From contig JAKPAC010000010.1 in NCBI GenBank assembly GCA_029779645.1, positions 242,822 to 306,821 on the forward strand: a DNA stretch of 64,000 nucleotides, given 5' to 3'. This stretch comes from Actinomycetes bacterium. Its GTDB lineage: Bacteria; Actinomycetota; Actinomycetes; Actinomycetales; Microbacteriaceae. The notes below the pieces were generated by a model. It was not told where the DNA came from, made no database searches, and saw nothing but the letters and a program-made list of their open reading frames with translations. Shown here piece after piece: positions 36,193 to 44,469 of this stretch; positions within the stretch are counted from its first letter, which is position 1, and every line of letters starts with the position of its first letter. Position numbers and translations under genes: made by a program.

Positions 36193-36723
36193 TCACCCGA
36201 TCGGCGCCGGTCCCGTCGGCGCGCCTGCCCGGGCATCCGCGCAAGCCGCGCACATGCCCCAGAACGTGACCTCAGCCTCGCGGATCGCGAAGCCGTGGGT
36301 CTCGGCGGGCGCCAGGCATGGGGCCGAGCCGTGGGCGCAGTCGACGTCGACCACCGCACCGCAGCCGGTGCAGACCAGGTGGTGATGATTGTCGCCGACC
36401 CGCAGCTCGAACAGCCCGGGGCGCCCCGCCGGCTCGAAGCGGCGCACGAGCCCGGCGTCGACGAAGTCGCTGAGGGCGTTGTAGACCGACTGCAGGCTCG
36501 TCTGCGGCAGCGATCGGGTGACCCGGCGGTGCAGCTCATCGGCCGGCGCGTGCGGGTGGGCGCCGAGCGCCTCGATCACGGCGCGCCGCGAGCCGGTGAC
36601 GCGAAGCCCCGCGCCGCGCAGCATCCCGGCGGCATCGATCTCGAGGGCCGCGGCGGCGTCTCGCCCGCCTCCGCGCCCGGCGGCACGCGTGCTGCCGGGG
36701 GTGCGGATGCTGGTCGAGGGCAT
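36193..36723 (-). CDS. furA: Fur-family transcriptional regulator (FurA/CatR type)
   Basis: 176 aa, start [19 protein letters not shown]. After a disordered 28-residue N-terminus come the winged helix ([46 protein letters not shown]), the metal site [15 protein letters not shown] and a C-terminal CAAC pair. This is the FurA/CatR arrangement that represses katG and responds to peroxide or iron. It has a perfect palindromic operator 17 bp upstream of the ATG, so autoregulation is likely and katG is presumably in the same transcript. Confidence 0.94.
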   Translation of the reverse strand: MPSTSIRTPGSTRAAGRGGGRDAAAALEIDAAGMLRGAGLRVTGSRRAVIEALGAHPHAPADELHRRVTRSLPQTSLQSVYNALSDFVDAGLVRRFEPAGRPGLFELRVGDNHHHLVCTGCGAVVDVDCAHGSAPCLAPAETHGFAIREAEVTFWGMCAACADARAGAPTGPAPIG

Positions 36724-36739
36724 GCCCCCATGATAGCGC

Positions 36740-36762
36740 CTATTTTGAGTAATTCAAAATAG
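36740..36762. promoter_or_regulatory. Palindromic Fur box upstream of furA-katG
   Basis: CTATTTTGA-GTAAT-TCAAAATAG is a perfect 9-bp inverted repeat with a 5-nt centre and is strikingly AT-rich for this genome. It ends 17 bp before the furA ATG, matching the position and character of FurA autoregulatory operators in other actinobacteria. It also lies 11 bp from the stop of the spoIIM-like gene. Confidence 0.9.
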
Positions 36763-36773
36763 ATTGGTGTGTC

Positions 36774-37769
36774 TCAACCGGCGACGAGCGTGGGCGTGCC
36801 TGCCTCGAACTCGGTGAGGTCGCCTGTCTCGCCTCGCCGCGCCGCGCGCCCGCCGAGCACGAGCATGTACACGAGGAACACCGCCAGGGCCGCGGCGCCG
36901 ATCGCGAGCTTGAGCGGCCATGGCCACGCCTGCGGGGTAACGAAGCCCTCGACCAGCCCCGAGAGCCCCAGCGCGAAGATCAGGCCGATCGCGACGGTGG
37001 CGAGCGCTCGGCCCTCGCTGGCGAGCGCCGCGCCGCGCGCGCGTCGCCCGGGTGCAACCCAGGCCCAGAAGATGTGCAGCCCGGCCGCGGCCGCGACGAA
37101 GATGCAGGTGAGCTCGAGCAGGCCGTGCGGCAGGATGAACTGCAGGAAGATGTCGCCGCGATCAAACGCGAGCATGACGGCCGCGGCCGCGCCCACGCCG
37201 ACGGCGTTCTGCACGAGCACCATGAGGGGCCACACGCCCGTGATCCCGAACAGCACGCACTGCGCCGCGATCCACGCGTTGTTCGTCCACACGGTGCCGG
37301 CGAACACCGCCGCCGGGTTCTCGCGGTAGTAGCCGACGAAGCTCTCGCCGACGTAGCGCTGCAGCTCGGCCTGCGAACCGAGCGTCGCGACGAGCGCGGG
37401 GTCCCCCGACACCCAGAACGCGACGAGGACCGCCACCCCGACGAAGCCGAGCGCGATCACGAGGGCGCTCCAGCGCACCCGGTAGAGCGCGGCCGGCAGC
37501 TGAAGGACGAAGAATCGCGGGATCTGCCGCAGCACGTTCTCGCCACCGCCGGTGAGTCGCAGGCGCGCCCGCGCCAGCAGCGTCGAGACGTGGTCGCCGT
37601 GCGCGGTGCGGCCGGCCGAGGTCTTGATGTCTGCCAGGTCCGCCGATGCGGAGCGATACCTGGTGACCAGCTCATCGACCTGTGCGCCGGTGAGCCGGCG
37701 CTCGCGGCCGAGCTCGTCGAGGCGGGCCCACTCCTGCGCCCGTGCGGCGGTGAGGGCGTCGAGATCCAT
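36774..37769 (-). CDS. Stage II sporulation protein M-like (DUF95) membrane protein
   Basis: The ATG at 37769 (MDLDALTAARAQEWARLDEL) gives 331 aa. TACAGT followed by exactly 7 nt precedes it, the layout of a leaderless mRNA; an upstream ATG at 37787 would overlap the RDD start codon. About five membrane helices follow an N-terminal cytoplasmic helical part. ESFVGYYRENPAAVFAGTVWTNN and FILPHGLLELTCIFVAAAAGL match SpoIIM/DUF95. In non-sporulating actinobacteria the function is unknown, but the gene travels with RDD, MoxR and DUF58 genes. Confidence 0.88.
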   Translation of the reverse strand: MDLDALTAARAQEWARLDELGRERRLTGAQVDELVTRYRSASADLADIKTSAGRTAHGDHVSTLLARARLRLTGGGENVLRQIPRFFVLQLPAALYRVRWSALVIALGFVGVAVLVAFWVSGDPALVATLGSQAELQRYVGESFVGYYRENPAAVFAGTVWTNNAWIAAQCVLFGITGVWPLMVLVQNAVGVGAAAAVMLAFDRGDIFLQFILPHGLLELTCIFVAAAAGLHIFWAWVAPGRRARGAALASEGRALATVAIGLIFALGLSGLVEGFVTPQAWPWPLKLAIGAAALAVFLVYMLVLGGRAARRGETGDLTEFEAGTPTLVAG

Positions 37770-37785
37770 TTGGTTAACTGTAGTC
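37770..37785. promoter_or_regulatory. Overlapping divergent promoters of spoIIM-like and RDD genes
   Basis: Only 16 bp separate the two start codons. On the minus strand TACAGT (37782-37777) lies 7 nt before the SpoIIM ATG. On the plus strand TAACTG (37775-37780) is 5 nt before the RDD ATG at 37786. The -10 boxes overlap almost completely, so each promoter lies within the other and the two genes may compete for RNA polymerase. Confidence 0.5.
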
Positions 37786-38643
37786 ATGACGACTCCGCTC
37801 GCCGCGCCCGCCCACGGACATCCCGTCGCGGTCCACCAGGACGAGGTGCTCACGGGCGAGGCAGTCGCCCTCGATGTGCAGCCGGTCGGCTTCTTCATGC
37901 GCGCCCTCGGCGCCATCATCGATGCGCTCGTGAGCATCGCGGTGTTCCTGCTGCTGCTGTGGGCGATCGCTGCGGCCGAGTCTGCCGGCGTGGTCGCGCC
38001 TGAGCTGTTTCCGATCCTGACAGTGACGCTGCTCGTGCTCGTCCTCGTGGTGCTGCCGACGGCGGTCGAGACCGCCAGCCGCGGGCGCAGCCTCGGCCGC
38101 CTCGCGGTCGGCGCGCGCATCGTCCGCGCCGACGGCGGCGCCTCGGGCTTTCGCCAGGCCTTCATCCGCGCGCTGCTCGGCGTGCTCGAGATCTGGTTCA
38201 CGTTCGGCGGGCTCGCCGCGCTCGTCGGCGCCTTCACCCCGCGGTCGCAGCGCCTCGGCGACCTCGTCGCCGGCACCTACTCGGAGCGCACCCGCACCCC
38301 CGCGCTTCCCACCGCCGTGCTCGAGCTGCCCGCGGCGCTCGCGGGCTGGGCGACGGTCGCCGACGTGGCGCGCATGCCGGAGCGCCTCGCCCGCCGGGTC
38401 GCGCAGTTCGTGGCGCAGGCCGATCGCATGCAGCCGGCCGCACGGGCGCGGGTCGCGGCATCCCTCGCCGACGAGGTGGCGCCCCACGTCGCGCCGCTGC
38501 CGGGGGTCGCCCCAGAGACGCTGCTGCGCGGCGTCGTCGCGGTGCGGCGCGAGCGCGAGCTGCGCGCGCTGCAGCTCGAGGACGCGCGCGTCGCGGGGCT
38601 CCTCGTCGGCGGCGAGCTGCCGCGGGGCTTCCCGCAGCGCTGA
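37786..38643 (+). CDS. RDD family membrane protein
   Basis: The ATG at 37786 (MTTPLAAPAHGHPVAVHQDE) gives 285 aa. VGFFMRALGAIIDALVSIAVF contains the RDD-type Arg and Asp pair, and GRSLGRLAVGARIVRADGG and RSQRLGDLVAGTYSERT are the other family signatures. Three membrane helices are visible. After about residue 165 a soluble Ala/Arg-rich helical C-terminus follows. RDD proteins have been linked to ion transport, but the substrate here is unknown. Confidence 0.88.
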   Translation: MTTPLAAPAHGHPVAVHQDEVLTGEAVALDVQPVGFFMRALGAIIDALVSIAVFLLLLWAIAAAESAGVVAPELFPILTVTLLVLVLVVLPTAVETASRGRSLGRLAVGARIVRADGGASGFRQAFIRALLGVLEIWFTFGGLAALVGAFTPRSQRLGDLVAGTYSERTRTPALPTAVLELPAALAGWATVADVARMPERLARRVAQFVAQADRMQPAARARVAASLADEVAPHVAPLPGVAPETLLRGVVAVRRERELRALQLEDARVAGLLVGGELPRGFPQR

Positions 38644-38695
38644 TCGCGCCCGCCGCCGGCTGCGAACCCGGCTGCGGCCCCGGCCGCGGCCCCGC

Positions 38696-40159
38696 CTAGT
38701 AGCGGTAGTGCTCCAGCTTGTACGGGCCGTCGACCGGCACGCCGATGTACGCGGCCTGCTCGGGCGAGAGCTCCGAGAGCTCGATGCCGAGCGCCGCGAG
38801 GTGCAGGCGCGCGACCTTCTCGTCGAGCGCCTTGGGCAGCACGTGCACGCCGAGCGGGTAGGCGGCGAGGTTCGTGAACAGCTCGATCTGCGCGAGCACC
38901 TGGTTCGTGAACGAGGCGCTCATCACGAACGACGGGTGGCCCGTGGCGTTGCCGAGGTTCATCAGGCGACCCTCCGAAAGCACCAGGATGCTGCGGCCCG
39001 TCGGCAGCTGCCACTCGTGCACCTGCGGCTTGATCTCGGTGGCGGTGGCGCCCTCGAGCGCCTCGAGGCCGGCCATGTCGATCTCGTTGTCGAAGTGCCC
39101 GACGTTCGCGATCACGGCGAGGTGCTTGAGCGCGAGCATGTGCTCGGTCGTGACGACGTCCTTGTTGCCCGTGCCGGTCACGATGATGTCGACGTCGCCG
39201 ACGACCGACTCGAGCTTGGCGACCTGGAAGCCGTCCATCGCCGCCTGCAGCGCGCAGATCGGGTCGATCTCGGAGACGATCACGCGGGCGCCCTGGCCGC
39301 GGAGGGCCTCGGCCGCGCCCTTGCCGACGTCACCGTAGCCGGCCACGAACGCCACCTTGCCGCCCATGAGCACGTCGGTGGCCCGGTTGAGGCCGTCGGG
39401 CAGCGAGTGCCGGATCCCGTACTTGTTGTCGAACTTCGATTTCGTGACCGAGTCGTTCACGTTGATCGCGGGGAACAGCAGCTCGCCGTTCGCGGCCAGC
39501 TCGTACAGGCGGTGCACGCCGGTGGTGGTCTCCTCCGTGACGCCGATGATGCCGTCGGCGACCTTCGTCCAGCGCCCGGGTGCCTGCGCGATGGATGCGC
39601 GCAGCAGCTCGAGGATCACACCGTACTCGTGCGAGTCGCCCTCGGCTGTGGCCGGCACCGCGCCGGCGGCCTCGAACTCCCGGCCCTTGTGCACGAGCAG
39701 CGTGGCGTCGCCGCCGTCGTCGAGGATCATGTTCGGCCCGGTCCAGTCGGCGCCCGCGGCGGCGGCCTCGGCCGACCAGTCGAAGATGCGCTCGGTGCAC
39801 CACCAGTACTCTTCGAGGCTCTCACCCTTCCACGCGAACACGGGCACGCCTGCGGGCGCATCCACGGTGCCGCCCGGGCCGACGACGGTCGCGGCGGCGG
39901 CCTCGTCCTGCGTCGAGAAGATGTTGCAGCTGGCCCAGCGCACCTGCGCGCCCAGGGCGACGAGCGTCTCGATGAGCACGGCCGTCTGCACGGTCATGTG
40001 CAGCGAGCCGGCGATGCGCGCGCCGCGCAGCGGCTGCGAGGCTGCGAACTCCTCGCGCAGGGCCATCAGGCCGGGCATCTCGTTCTCGGCGAGGCGGAGC
40101 TGGTGGCGGCCGGTCGCCGCGAGCGAAAGATCGGCGACCTTGAAATCAAAAGCAGGCAT
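38696..40159 (-). CDS. ahcY: Adenosylhomocysteinase
   Basis: Hydrolyses S-adenosylhomocysteine to adenosine and homocysteine, regenerating the methyl cycle. It is 487 aa, start [17 protein letters not shown]. The NAD-binding loop is [17 protein letters not shown], and substrate residues lie in [16 protein letters not shown] and [16 protein letters not shown]. It ends with the typical KLEHYRY. The insertion typical of the mycobacterial/plant-type long form is present. Convergent with the RDD gene. Confidence 0.97.
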   Translation of the reverse strand: MPAFDFKVADLSLAATGRHQLRLAENEMPGLMALREEFAASQPLRGARIAGSLHMTVQTAVLIETLVALGAQVRWASCNIFSTQDEAAAATVVGPGGTVDAPAGVPVFAWKGESLEEYWWCTERIFDWSAEAAAAGADWTGPNMILDDGGDATLLVHKGREFEAAGAVPATAEGDSHEYGVILELLRASIAQAPGRWTKVADGIIGVTEETTTGVHRLYELAANGELLFPAINVNDSVTKSKFDNKYGIRHSLPDGLNRATDVLMGGKVAFVAGYGDVGKGAAEALRGQGARVIVSEIDPICALQAAMDGFQVAKLESVVGDVDIIVTGTGNKDVVTTEHMLALKHLAVIANVGHFDNEIDMAGLEALEGATATEIKPQVHEWQLPTGRSILVLSEGRLMNLGNATGHPSFVMSASFTNQVLAQIELFTNLAAYPLGVHVLPKALDEKVARLHLAALGIELSELSPEQAAYIGVPVDGPYKLEHYRY

Positions 40160-40202
40160 CCGACCATTCTGCCACCCGCCGCCGGCGGCCCCGGCCCGGG
40201 CG

Positions 40203-41426
40203 TCAGAACCGGATCGCGTCGATCGGCTTGACGCGCACGGCGATCAGCGCGGGGATGAGCCCGGCGATCGCGCCGACCCCCACCGCCGCGATGAGTCCGG
40301 TCAGCGCGGCCGAGAACGGGAACGGCGGAACATCGGAGATGCCCGGCGCCAGGCCCTGCACGACGAACGGCTGCTGCATGAGCACCACCACGATGATGAT
40401 GCCGATGGCACCGGCGACCAGGGTCGCGACGACGCTCTCGAGCATCACGGCGAGGAAGATGCGCCCGCCCGTCGCACCGAAGCTGCGGCGCACGCCGATC
40501 TCGCGGATGCGCTGGCGCATGGCCACGAGCTGGATGTTGACGAGCCCGAGCCCGCCCAGCAGCAGCACGATGCCGGCGATGGCGCCGGTGATCAGCGTGA
40601 ACACGATCATCGGGTCGCCGCCCATCTGCGCGCCGTAGTCGGAGCGGCGCACCTCGACCGTGAAGTCGTCTGTGAGCCCGGCCCGCAGGTCTTGGGCGAG
40701 CACGGGTGCGATCTCGCCCACCTGCGCGGTCGTCAGCCACACCTCGTGCTGCATGCTGAACCCGGCCGGCAGCGCGTCCATCGGGGCGCGGAAGTCGTCG
40801 AAGCGCATGTCGATGCGCAGCTCCTCGTCCCAGACGCCCTGCTTGGGCGTGACGCCCACCACCTGGTAGACGCCGTCCCAGACGCCGCCGATCCGCACCG
40901 TCGGATGGGTGTCGATCGAGGGCGAGCCGAGGCGTTCCCACAGCGGCGCCGAGATCACGATCGCCGGCGCCAGCAGCTCGGCATCGGCCGGCACGAACCA
41001 GCGGCCCTGTTCGATGCTCACCCGGTGGATGGTGCCGAACGCGGGGTCGACGATCCGCGCCTGCACGGGCGTCATCCCCTCCGGCAGCCCCGCCAACAGC
41101 TCGGTCTGGGCGCTGCGCGTGCTGTGCGAGAAGTCGTAGCGCTCGAACACCCGCTCGACCTGGGTGTTCCAGGCGTCTTGATCGACCTGCTCGCTGCCGT
41201 TCGGGTACTTCGCGATCGTGAGCGTGGCCTCGCGGCCGCCCCAGCGGTCGTTCATCTCGGCCATGAACTGGCGCTGCAGCTCGCCGATCGCGACGACGGC
41301 GGTGAGCGCCGCGACCGCCAGCGCAACGCCGATGAGGCTGAGGAGCACCCGCAGCTTGTGCACCCGCAGCTCATCCCAGGCCTCGCCGATGGCCCCGACG
41401 AACGGCGCGATGCCGGCGCGCGCCAT
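40203..41426 (-). CDS. MacB-type ABC transporter permease
   Basis: The ATG at 41426 ([19 protein letters not shown]) lies 1 nt after the ATPase stop, giving 407 aa. Four membrane helices are arranged as one N-terminal helix ([26 protein letters not shown]), a large extracytoplasmic domain (about 50-290), then three C-terminal helices ending with [21 protein letters not shown]. This is the FtsX/MacB permease fold. With the ATPase and adaptor next to it, it likely drives export of a peptide, lipid or drug across the cytoplasmic membrane. Confidence 0.9.
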   Translation of the reverse strand: MARAGIAPFVGAIGEAWDELRVHKLRVLLSLIGVALAVAALTAVVAIGELQRQFMAEMNDRWGGREATLTIAKYPNGSEQVDQDAWNTQVERVFERYDFSHSTRSAQTELLAGLPEGMTPVQARIVDPAFGTIHRVSIEQGRWFVPADAELLAPAIVISAPLWERLGSPSIDTHPTVRIGGVWDGVYQVVGVTPKQGVWDEELRIDMRFDDFRAPMDALPAGFSMQHEVWLTTAQVGEIAPVLAQDLRAGLTDDFTVEVRRSDYGAQMGGDPMIVFTLITGAIAGIVLLLGGLGLVNIQLVAMRQRIREIGVRRSFGATGGRIFLAVMLESVVATLVAGAIGIIIVVVLMQQPFVVQGLAPGISDVPPFPFSAALTGLIAAVGVGAIAGLIPALIAVRVKPIDAIRF

Positions 41427-41427
41427 C

Positions 41428-42216
41428 TCAGCCCTCCCCGTTCGGGGCGGCCGGGGCGTCGGCCACGCTGAGCCCGAGGGCGGCCTCGGCCGAGGCATCC
41501 ACCGTCAGCGTGCTGGCCGCGAAGGCGAGCTCGAGGTCTGCGGGGCGCAGGACGCCCCCGTCGAGGCGGTAGTGCCGGCGCGCGCGGGCGGCGACGTGGA
41601 GGTCGTGCGTGATCGTGATGAGCGCCGCGCCCGACTCGGTCGCGACGTCGTCGAGGAGCGCCATGACCGTGGCGCCCGTGTCGATGTCGAGGGCTCCGGT
41701 GGGCTCGTCGGCGAGGATGAGCCGCGGCTTTCGCACGAGGGCGCGGGCGATCGCGACGCGCTGCTGCTCGCCGCCCGAGAGCTTCTCCGGCTTCGAGTCG
41801 AGGCGTCCGGCGAGGCCCACGCGCTCGAGCATCTCGGCCGCCAGCTCGCGGCGGCGCCAGAACATGGTGCCCTGCGAGTACATCAGGGGCATCACGACCT
41901 GCTCGAGCGCCGTGCGCCCGGGCAGGAGGTTGAACTGCTGGAAGACGAACCCGATGTCTCGACCCCGCGCGAGGTCGCGGGCGCGAGCGCTCAGACCGCG
42001 CACCTCGCGGCCCTCGAACGTCACGGTGCCCGCGGTCGGCTCGTCGAGCATCCCCAGGATGTTGAGCAGCGTCGTCTTGCCCGAGCCGCTGCGGCCGACG
42101 ATCGAGACGTGGTCGCCGACCTCGACCTCGAGGTCGATGTCGGTCAGGATGTCGAGGTTCGCGCCGTCGGGCAGCCGCACGCTGCGCGCCACGCCGGCGA
42201 GCTGGAGCAAGGTCAC
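41428..42216 (-). CDS. ABC transporter ATP-binding protein (LolD/MacB type)
   Basis: 262 aa, start MTLLQLAGVARSVRLPDGAN. Walker A GRSGSGKTTLLN, signature LSGGEQQRVAIARAL, Walker B LILADEPTGALD and the H-loop ITHDLHVAARA are all canonical. About 35 extra residues follow the ATPase core. The ATG overlaps the adaptor stop as ATGA, and the permease follows after 1 nt. Confidence 0.94.
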   Translation of the reverse strand: MTLLQLAGVARSVRLPDGANLDILTDIDLEVEVGDHVSIVGRSGSGKTTLLNILGMLDEPTAGTVTFEGREVRGLSARARDLARGRDIGFVFQQFNLLPGRTALEQVVMPLMYSQGTMFWRRRELAAEMLERVGLAGRLDSKPEKLSGGEQQRVAIARALVRKPRLILADEPTGALDIDTGATVMALLDDVATESGAALITITHDLHVAARARRHYRLDGGVLRPADLELAFAASTLTVDASAEAALGLSVADAPAAPNGEG

Positions 42217-43136
42217 CAGCTGACTCCCGACTCACAGACCTCCTCGCCCGGGGCGATCTCGTAGCAGAACTGCTCGACGGGTGCGAGGATGCCCGGCACG
42301 AACTGACGGATCATGTCGCCCTCCGCGAGGCCCTCGACCACCTCGACGCTCACGCCGTCCGAGACGCCGAGGGTGACGGTGCGCTCCTCGGGCTCGCCCG
42401 CGCCGGTGTCGACCCAGACGCGGCCGCTGCCCGCGCCGCCCTGCACCGCGGTGGTGGGCACGATGAGCGCATCCTCGACGGTGCCGACGGTGATGCCGAT
42501 CGTGGCGGGAAGCCCGGCGAACACGGTCTGCTCGGCCGGGATCGCGCAGCGCACGCTCGTGGTCGCGTCGTCGGCGACCTGCACGGTGAGTCCGGTGCAG
42601 GTGAACGGGGCGGGGCCGCCGGCGATCGAGAGGGATGCGTCGGTGGGGGCGTTGATGAGCCGGTAGAGCTGCACGGGCTCGATCGTGCCGAGCACGTGGA
42701 AGGTCAGCGGTGTGAGCTTGGCGTACTCGACGCCGACCGACGCGCGCTGATTCTTCACGAGCGCGACGTCGCTGAGGTCGCCCGCGAACGGCGCGACCAG
42801 GTCGACGGTGCGCACCGGGGAGTCGGTCTTCACGCGAAACAGCACCTGCCCGGCGGCAACGCGCTGCCCATCGGCGACGAGCGCCTCGACGACGACGCCC
42901 TCGACATCCGACTTCAGCGCCACGGGGGCGTCGCGGGCGACGGTCCCCGCGACATCCAGCGCGTTGACGATCGAGCCGCGCTCGACCGGGATGACCGGGT
43001 CGGCGATCTGGCCGGACGGCTGCTCGGCCGACGCCTGGGCGTCGGGGAAGAATGCCACCTTCACGAGGCTCGCGGCGATCGCGCCGAACACGATGAGGGT
43101 CAGGATCGGGAGCACCCATTTGCGCCAGACGGTCAT
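42213..43136 (-). CDS. HlyD/RND-type adaptor protein of the ABC exporter
   Basis: The ATG at 43136 (MTVWRKWVLPILTLIVFGAIA), with GAAAGGGAATTC upstream, gives 307 aa. One N-terminal membrane helix (about 7-27) anchors the protein outside. Biotinyl-lipoyl-like half motifs (GVVVEALVADGQRVAAGQVLFRV and TVDLVAPFAGDLSDVALVKNQ) and a C-terminal VPTTAVQGGAGSGRVWV segment are typical of membrane-fusion adaptors. It is the first gene of the three-gene exporter and lies 20 bp downstream of DUF3499. Confidence 0.87.
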   Translation of the reverse strand: MTVWRKWVLPILTLIVFGAIAASLVKVAFFPDAQASAEQPSGQIADPVIPVERGSIVNALDVAGTVARDAPVALKSDVEGVVVEALVADGQRVAAGQVLFRVKTDSPVRTVDLVAPFAGDLSDVALVKNQRASVGVEYAKLTPLTFHVLGTIEPVQLYRLINAPTDASLSIAGGPAPFTCTGLTVQVADDATTSVRCAIPAEQTVFAGLPATIGITVGTVEDALIVPTTAVQGGAGSGRVWVDTGAGEPEERTVTLGVSDGVSVEVVEGLAEGDMIRQFVPGILAPVEQFCYEIAPGEEVCESGVSW

Positions 43137-43156
43137 GAATTCCCTTTCGAGTCGCC

Positions 43157-43417
43157 CTATCGCGACGTATGGCCTCCCCGCGGCGGCGCTGCCGGTGCGG
43201 GTGACGGCGCCTCGATGCGCATCGTCGCGTGGCGGACGACCTGCCACCCCTTCGGCGCAGAGAGACGGTCGGCGTGAATGGCGCACAGGTCGTGCGCGTG
43301 CGGTTCTCGATGCGCTGCGAGCGGACCCAGCACGGCCATCTGGTCGCCGTAGTCGTAGGTCAGCGTCGCAACCGCCTCACGGGCGCACGCGACTTTGGAG
43401 CAGAGTCGTTGCAGCAT
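43157..43417 (-). CDS. DUF3499 family small protein
   Basis: The ATG at 43417 (MLQRLCSKVACAREAVATLTY) gives 86 aa. Support for this start is TAGGCT followed by exactly 7 nt, a leaderless arrangement. The protein has a zinc-ribbon-like pair CSKVAC and a later AHDLCAIHADRL, so a C-x4-C...C-x2-H metal site is plausible. LTYDYGDQMAVLGPLA and the PKGWQVVRH core match DUF3499, conserved in actinobacteria next to WhiB-region genes. Function unknown. Confidence 0.85.
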   Translation of the reverse strand: MLQRLCSKVACAREAVATLTYDYGDQMAVLGPLAAHREPHAHDLCAIHADRLSAPKGWQVVRHATMRIEAPSPAPAAPPRGGHTSR

Positions 43418-43424
43418 CCCGGCC

Positions 43425-43482
43425 AGCCTATGCGAAGGCGCCTCGGCTCCCGGCACCCGCGCGGCGCGCCCTCACCTAGACT
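43425..43482. promoter_or_regulatory. Divergent leaderless promoters of DUF3499 and its neighbour
   Basis: The minus-strand TAGGCT (43430-43425) is 7 nt from the DUF3499 ATG. The plus-strand TAGACT (43477-43482) is also exactly 7 nt from the ATG at 43490. The two start codons are 72 bp apart. The mirrored spacing makes both starts credible without a Shine-Dalgarno. Confidence 0.65.
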
Positions 43483-43489
43483 TGGCCGC

Positions 43490-43936
43490 ATGGCAAGACT
43501 GTGGGGCCGGGCCGCTCGCATCCCCGAAACCGCTCCGCGGCGACCCTCACGGCACGACCGCCACGGCCGCGTCGGCCGCAGCTCGGTCGTCCGCCCGCCG
43601 CTGCCGCCGCTGGACACCCGCTTCGATCGCTTCGAGATCGCGGTCGGCGGCGCCGCCGAGTTCCTCCGCTCGGCGTGGCCCGAGCTGATCGACGTGCGCT
43701 ACGAGATCGCGGCGATGCCCGAGCATCCCGACCCGAACGGCCTGCCTCGCTGGTGGACGAGCACGGCGCAGAAGCGGATCGTGCTCTACCGGCTTCCCAT
43801 CGAGCGCCTCACCCGTCTGCACCGCGACGACGAGCTGCACCGCCGGATGGCGATCGAGGCCAGCGTGTTCCGCGCGAGCGCCGAGTACCTGGGCCGCGAC
43901 CCCTGGGATCTCGGCCGCGACCACTTCCACTTCTAG
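43490..43936 (+). CDS. Putative metallopeptidase-family protein lacking HExxH
   Basis: The ATG at 43490 (MARLWGRAARIPETAPRRPSR), 7 nt after a TAGACT box, gives 148 aa; the track start at 43229 lies in the DUF3499 shadow. The N-terminal 40 residues are basic and disordered. The core DRFEIAVGGAAEFLRSAWPEL and IVLYRLPIERL match a conserved actinobacterial family that databases tend to label metallopeptidase. No HExxH is present; the C-terminus is HRRMAIEASVFRASAEYLG, so enzyme activity is doubtful. It is divergent from DUF3499, a common pairing. Confidence 0.6.
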   Translation: MARLWGRAARIPETAPRRPSRHDRHGRVGRSSVVRPPLPPLDTRFDRFEIAVGGAAEFLRSAWPELIDVRYEIAAMPEHPDPNGLPRWWTSTAQKRIVLYRLPIERLTRLHRDDELHRRMAIEASVFRASAEYLGRDPWDLGRDHFHF

Positions 43937-43960
43937 CTCTACCGCCCGGCGCCCCGCACC

Positions 43961-44170
43961 TCAGCGCGTTCCAGCAGCGCCCTGACGAGACGATCGCCTC
44001 GACCCGATGGGCATCATCGGCACGGCCAAGCCGGCGAACGCGACAAGCGGCCAGACGCTGCCCGACGCGATCGCCAGCACCGTGCCGACGAACGCCAGCA
44101 CGATCGCGATCGACCACACCAGCGCGAGCAGCCAGGCTGGGCGGCCCGCGGCGTTCTTCGTGCTGCACAT
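43961..44170 (-). CDS. Small two-helix membrane protein
   Basis: Start taken as the ATG at 44170 (MCSTKNAAGRPAWLLALVWS), because TACGCT lies exactly 7 nt upstream, giving 69 aa; the track begins 15 codons earlier. Two membrane helices are visible (WLLALVWSIAIVLAFVGTVLAI and VWPLVAFAGLAVPMMPI), then a basic tail. I do not recognise a family. It converges with the metallopeptidase-like gene. Confidence 0.6.
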   Translation of the reverse strand: MCSTKNAAGRPAWLLALVWSIAIVLAFVGTVLAIASGSVWPLVAFAGLAVPMMPIGSRRSSRQGAAGTR

Positions 44171-44177
44171 GCCCGCC

Positions 44178-44183
44178 AGCGTA
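44178..44183 (-). promoter_or_regulatory. -10 box for the leaderless small membrane protein
   Basis: TACGCT on the minus strand is separated by 7 nt from the ATG at 44170, the spacing expected when the start codon is the first transcribed base. Confidence 0.5.
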
Positions 44184-44469
44184 GCCACCGGCGTCATGCG
44201 GCTGACGAGACGCACACGACGTGCTCAGCCGCCACCCGTCGCGCTTGAAGCACTCAGGGCTCCGCTGAACGCAGCGACGCCGTCGGAACGAATCTGACAG
44301 CGGTGTCGTGCCGCGCATGCGCTCGGAACGGAGGCGGGTCGTCGCCGGCGGCACTGCCCTCGGCGAAGGCGTGATTCCAGTGCTCGGCGGGCTTGAGGTC
44401 AACGACGGCGACCGCAACGCACCGCAAGCCGAGCAACGCGGAGCCCGACCCGAGCACGGCGACCAGACC
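44184..44469. other. Intergenic stretch without recognised gene
   Basis: I find no convincing coding sequence, RNA or strong hairpin in this roughly 290-bp stretch. A 67-aa track ORF (44254-44457, minus) has no ribosome site or recognisable motif. The region lies downstream of the DUF5719 stop codon and probably contains its 3' end plus the promoter of the small membrane gene. Confidence 0.5.

Noticed and set aside
44254-44457. 67-aa minus-strand ORF
   Set aside because: No ribosome site, -10 box or recognisable motif, and codon use unlike neighbours; likely chance.
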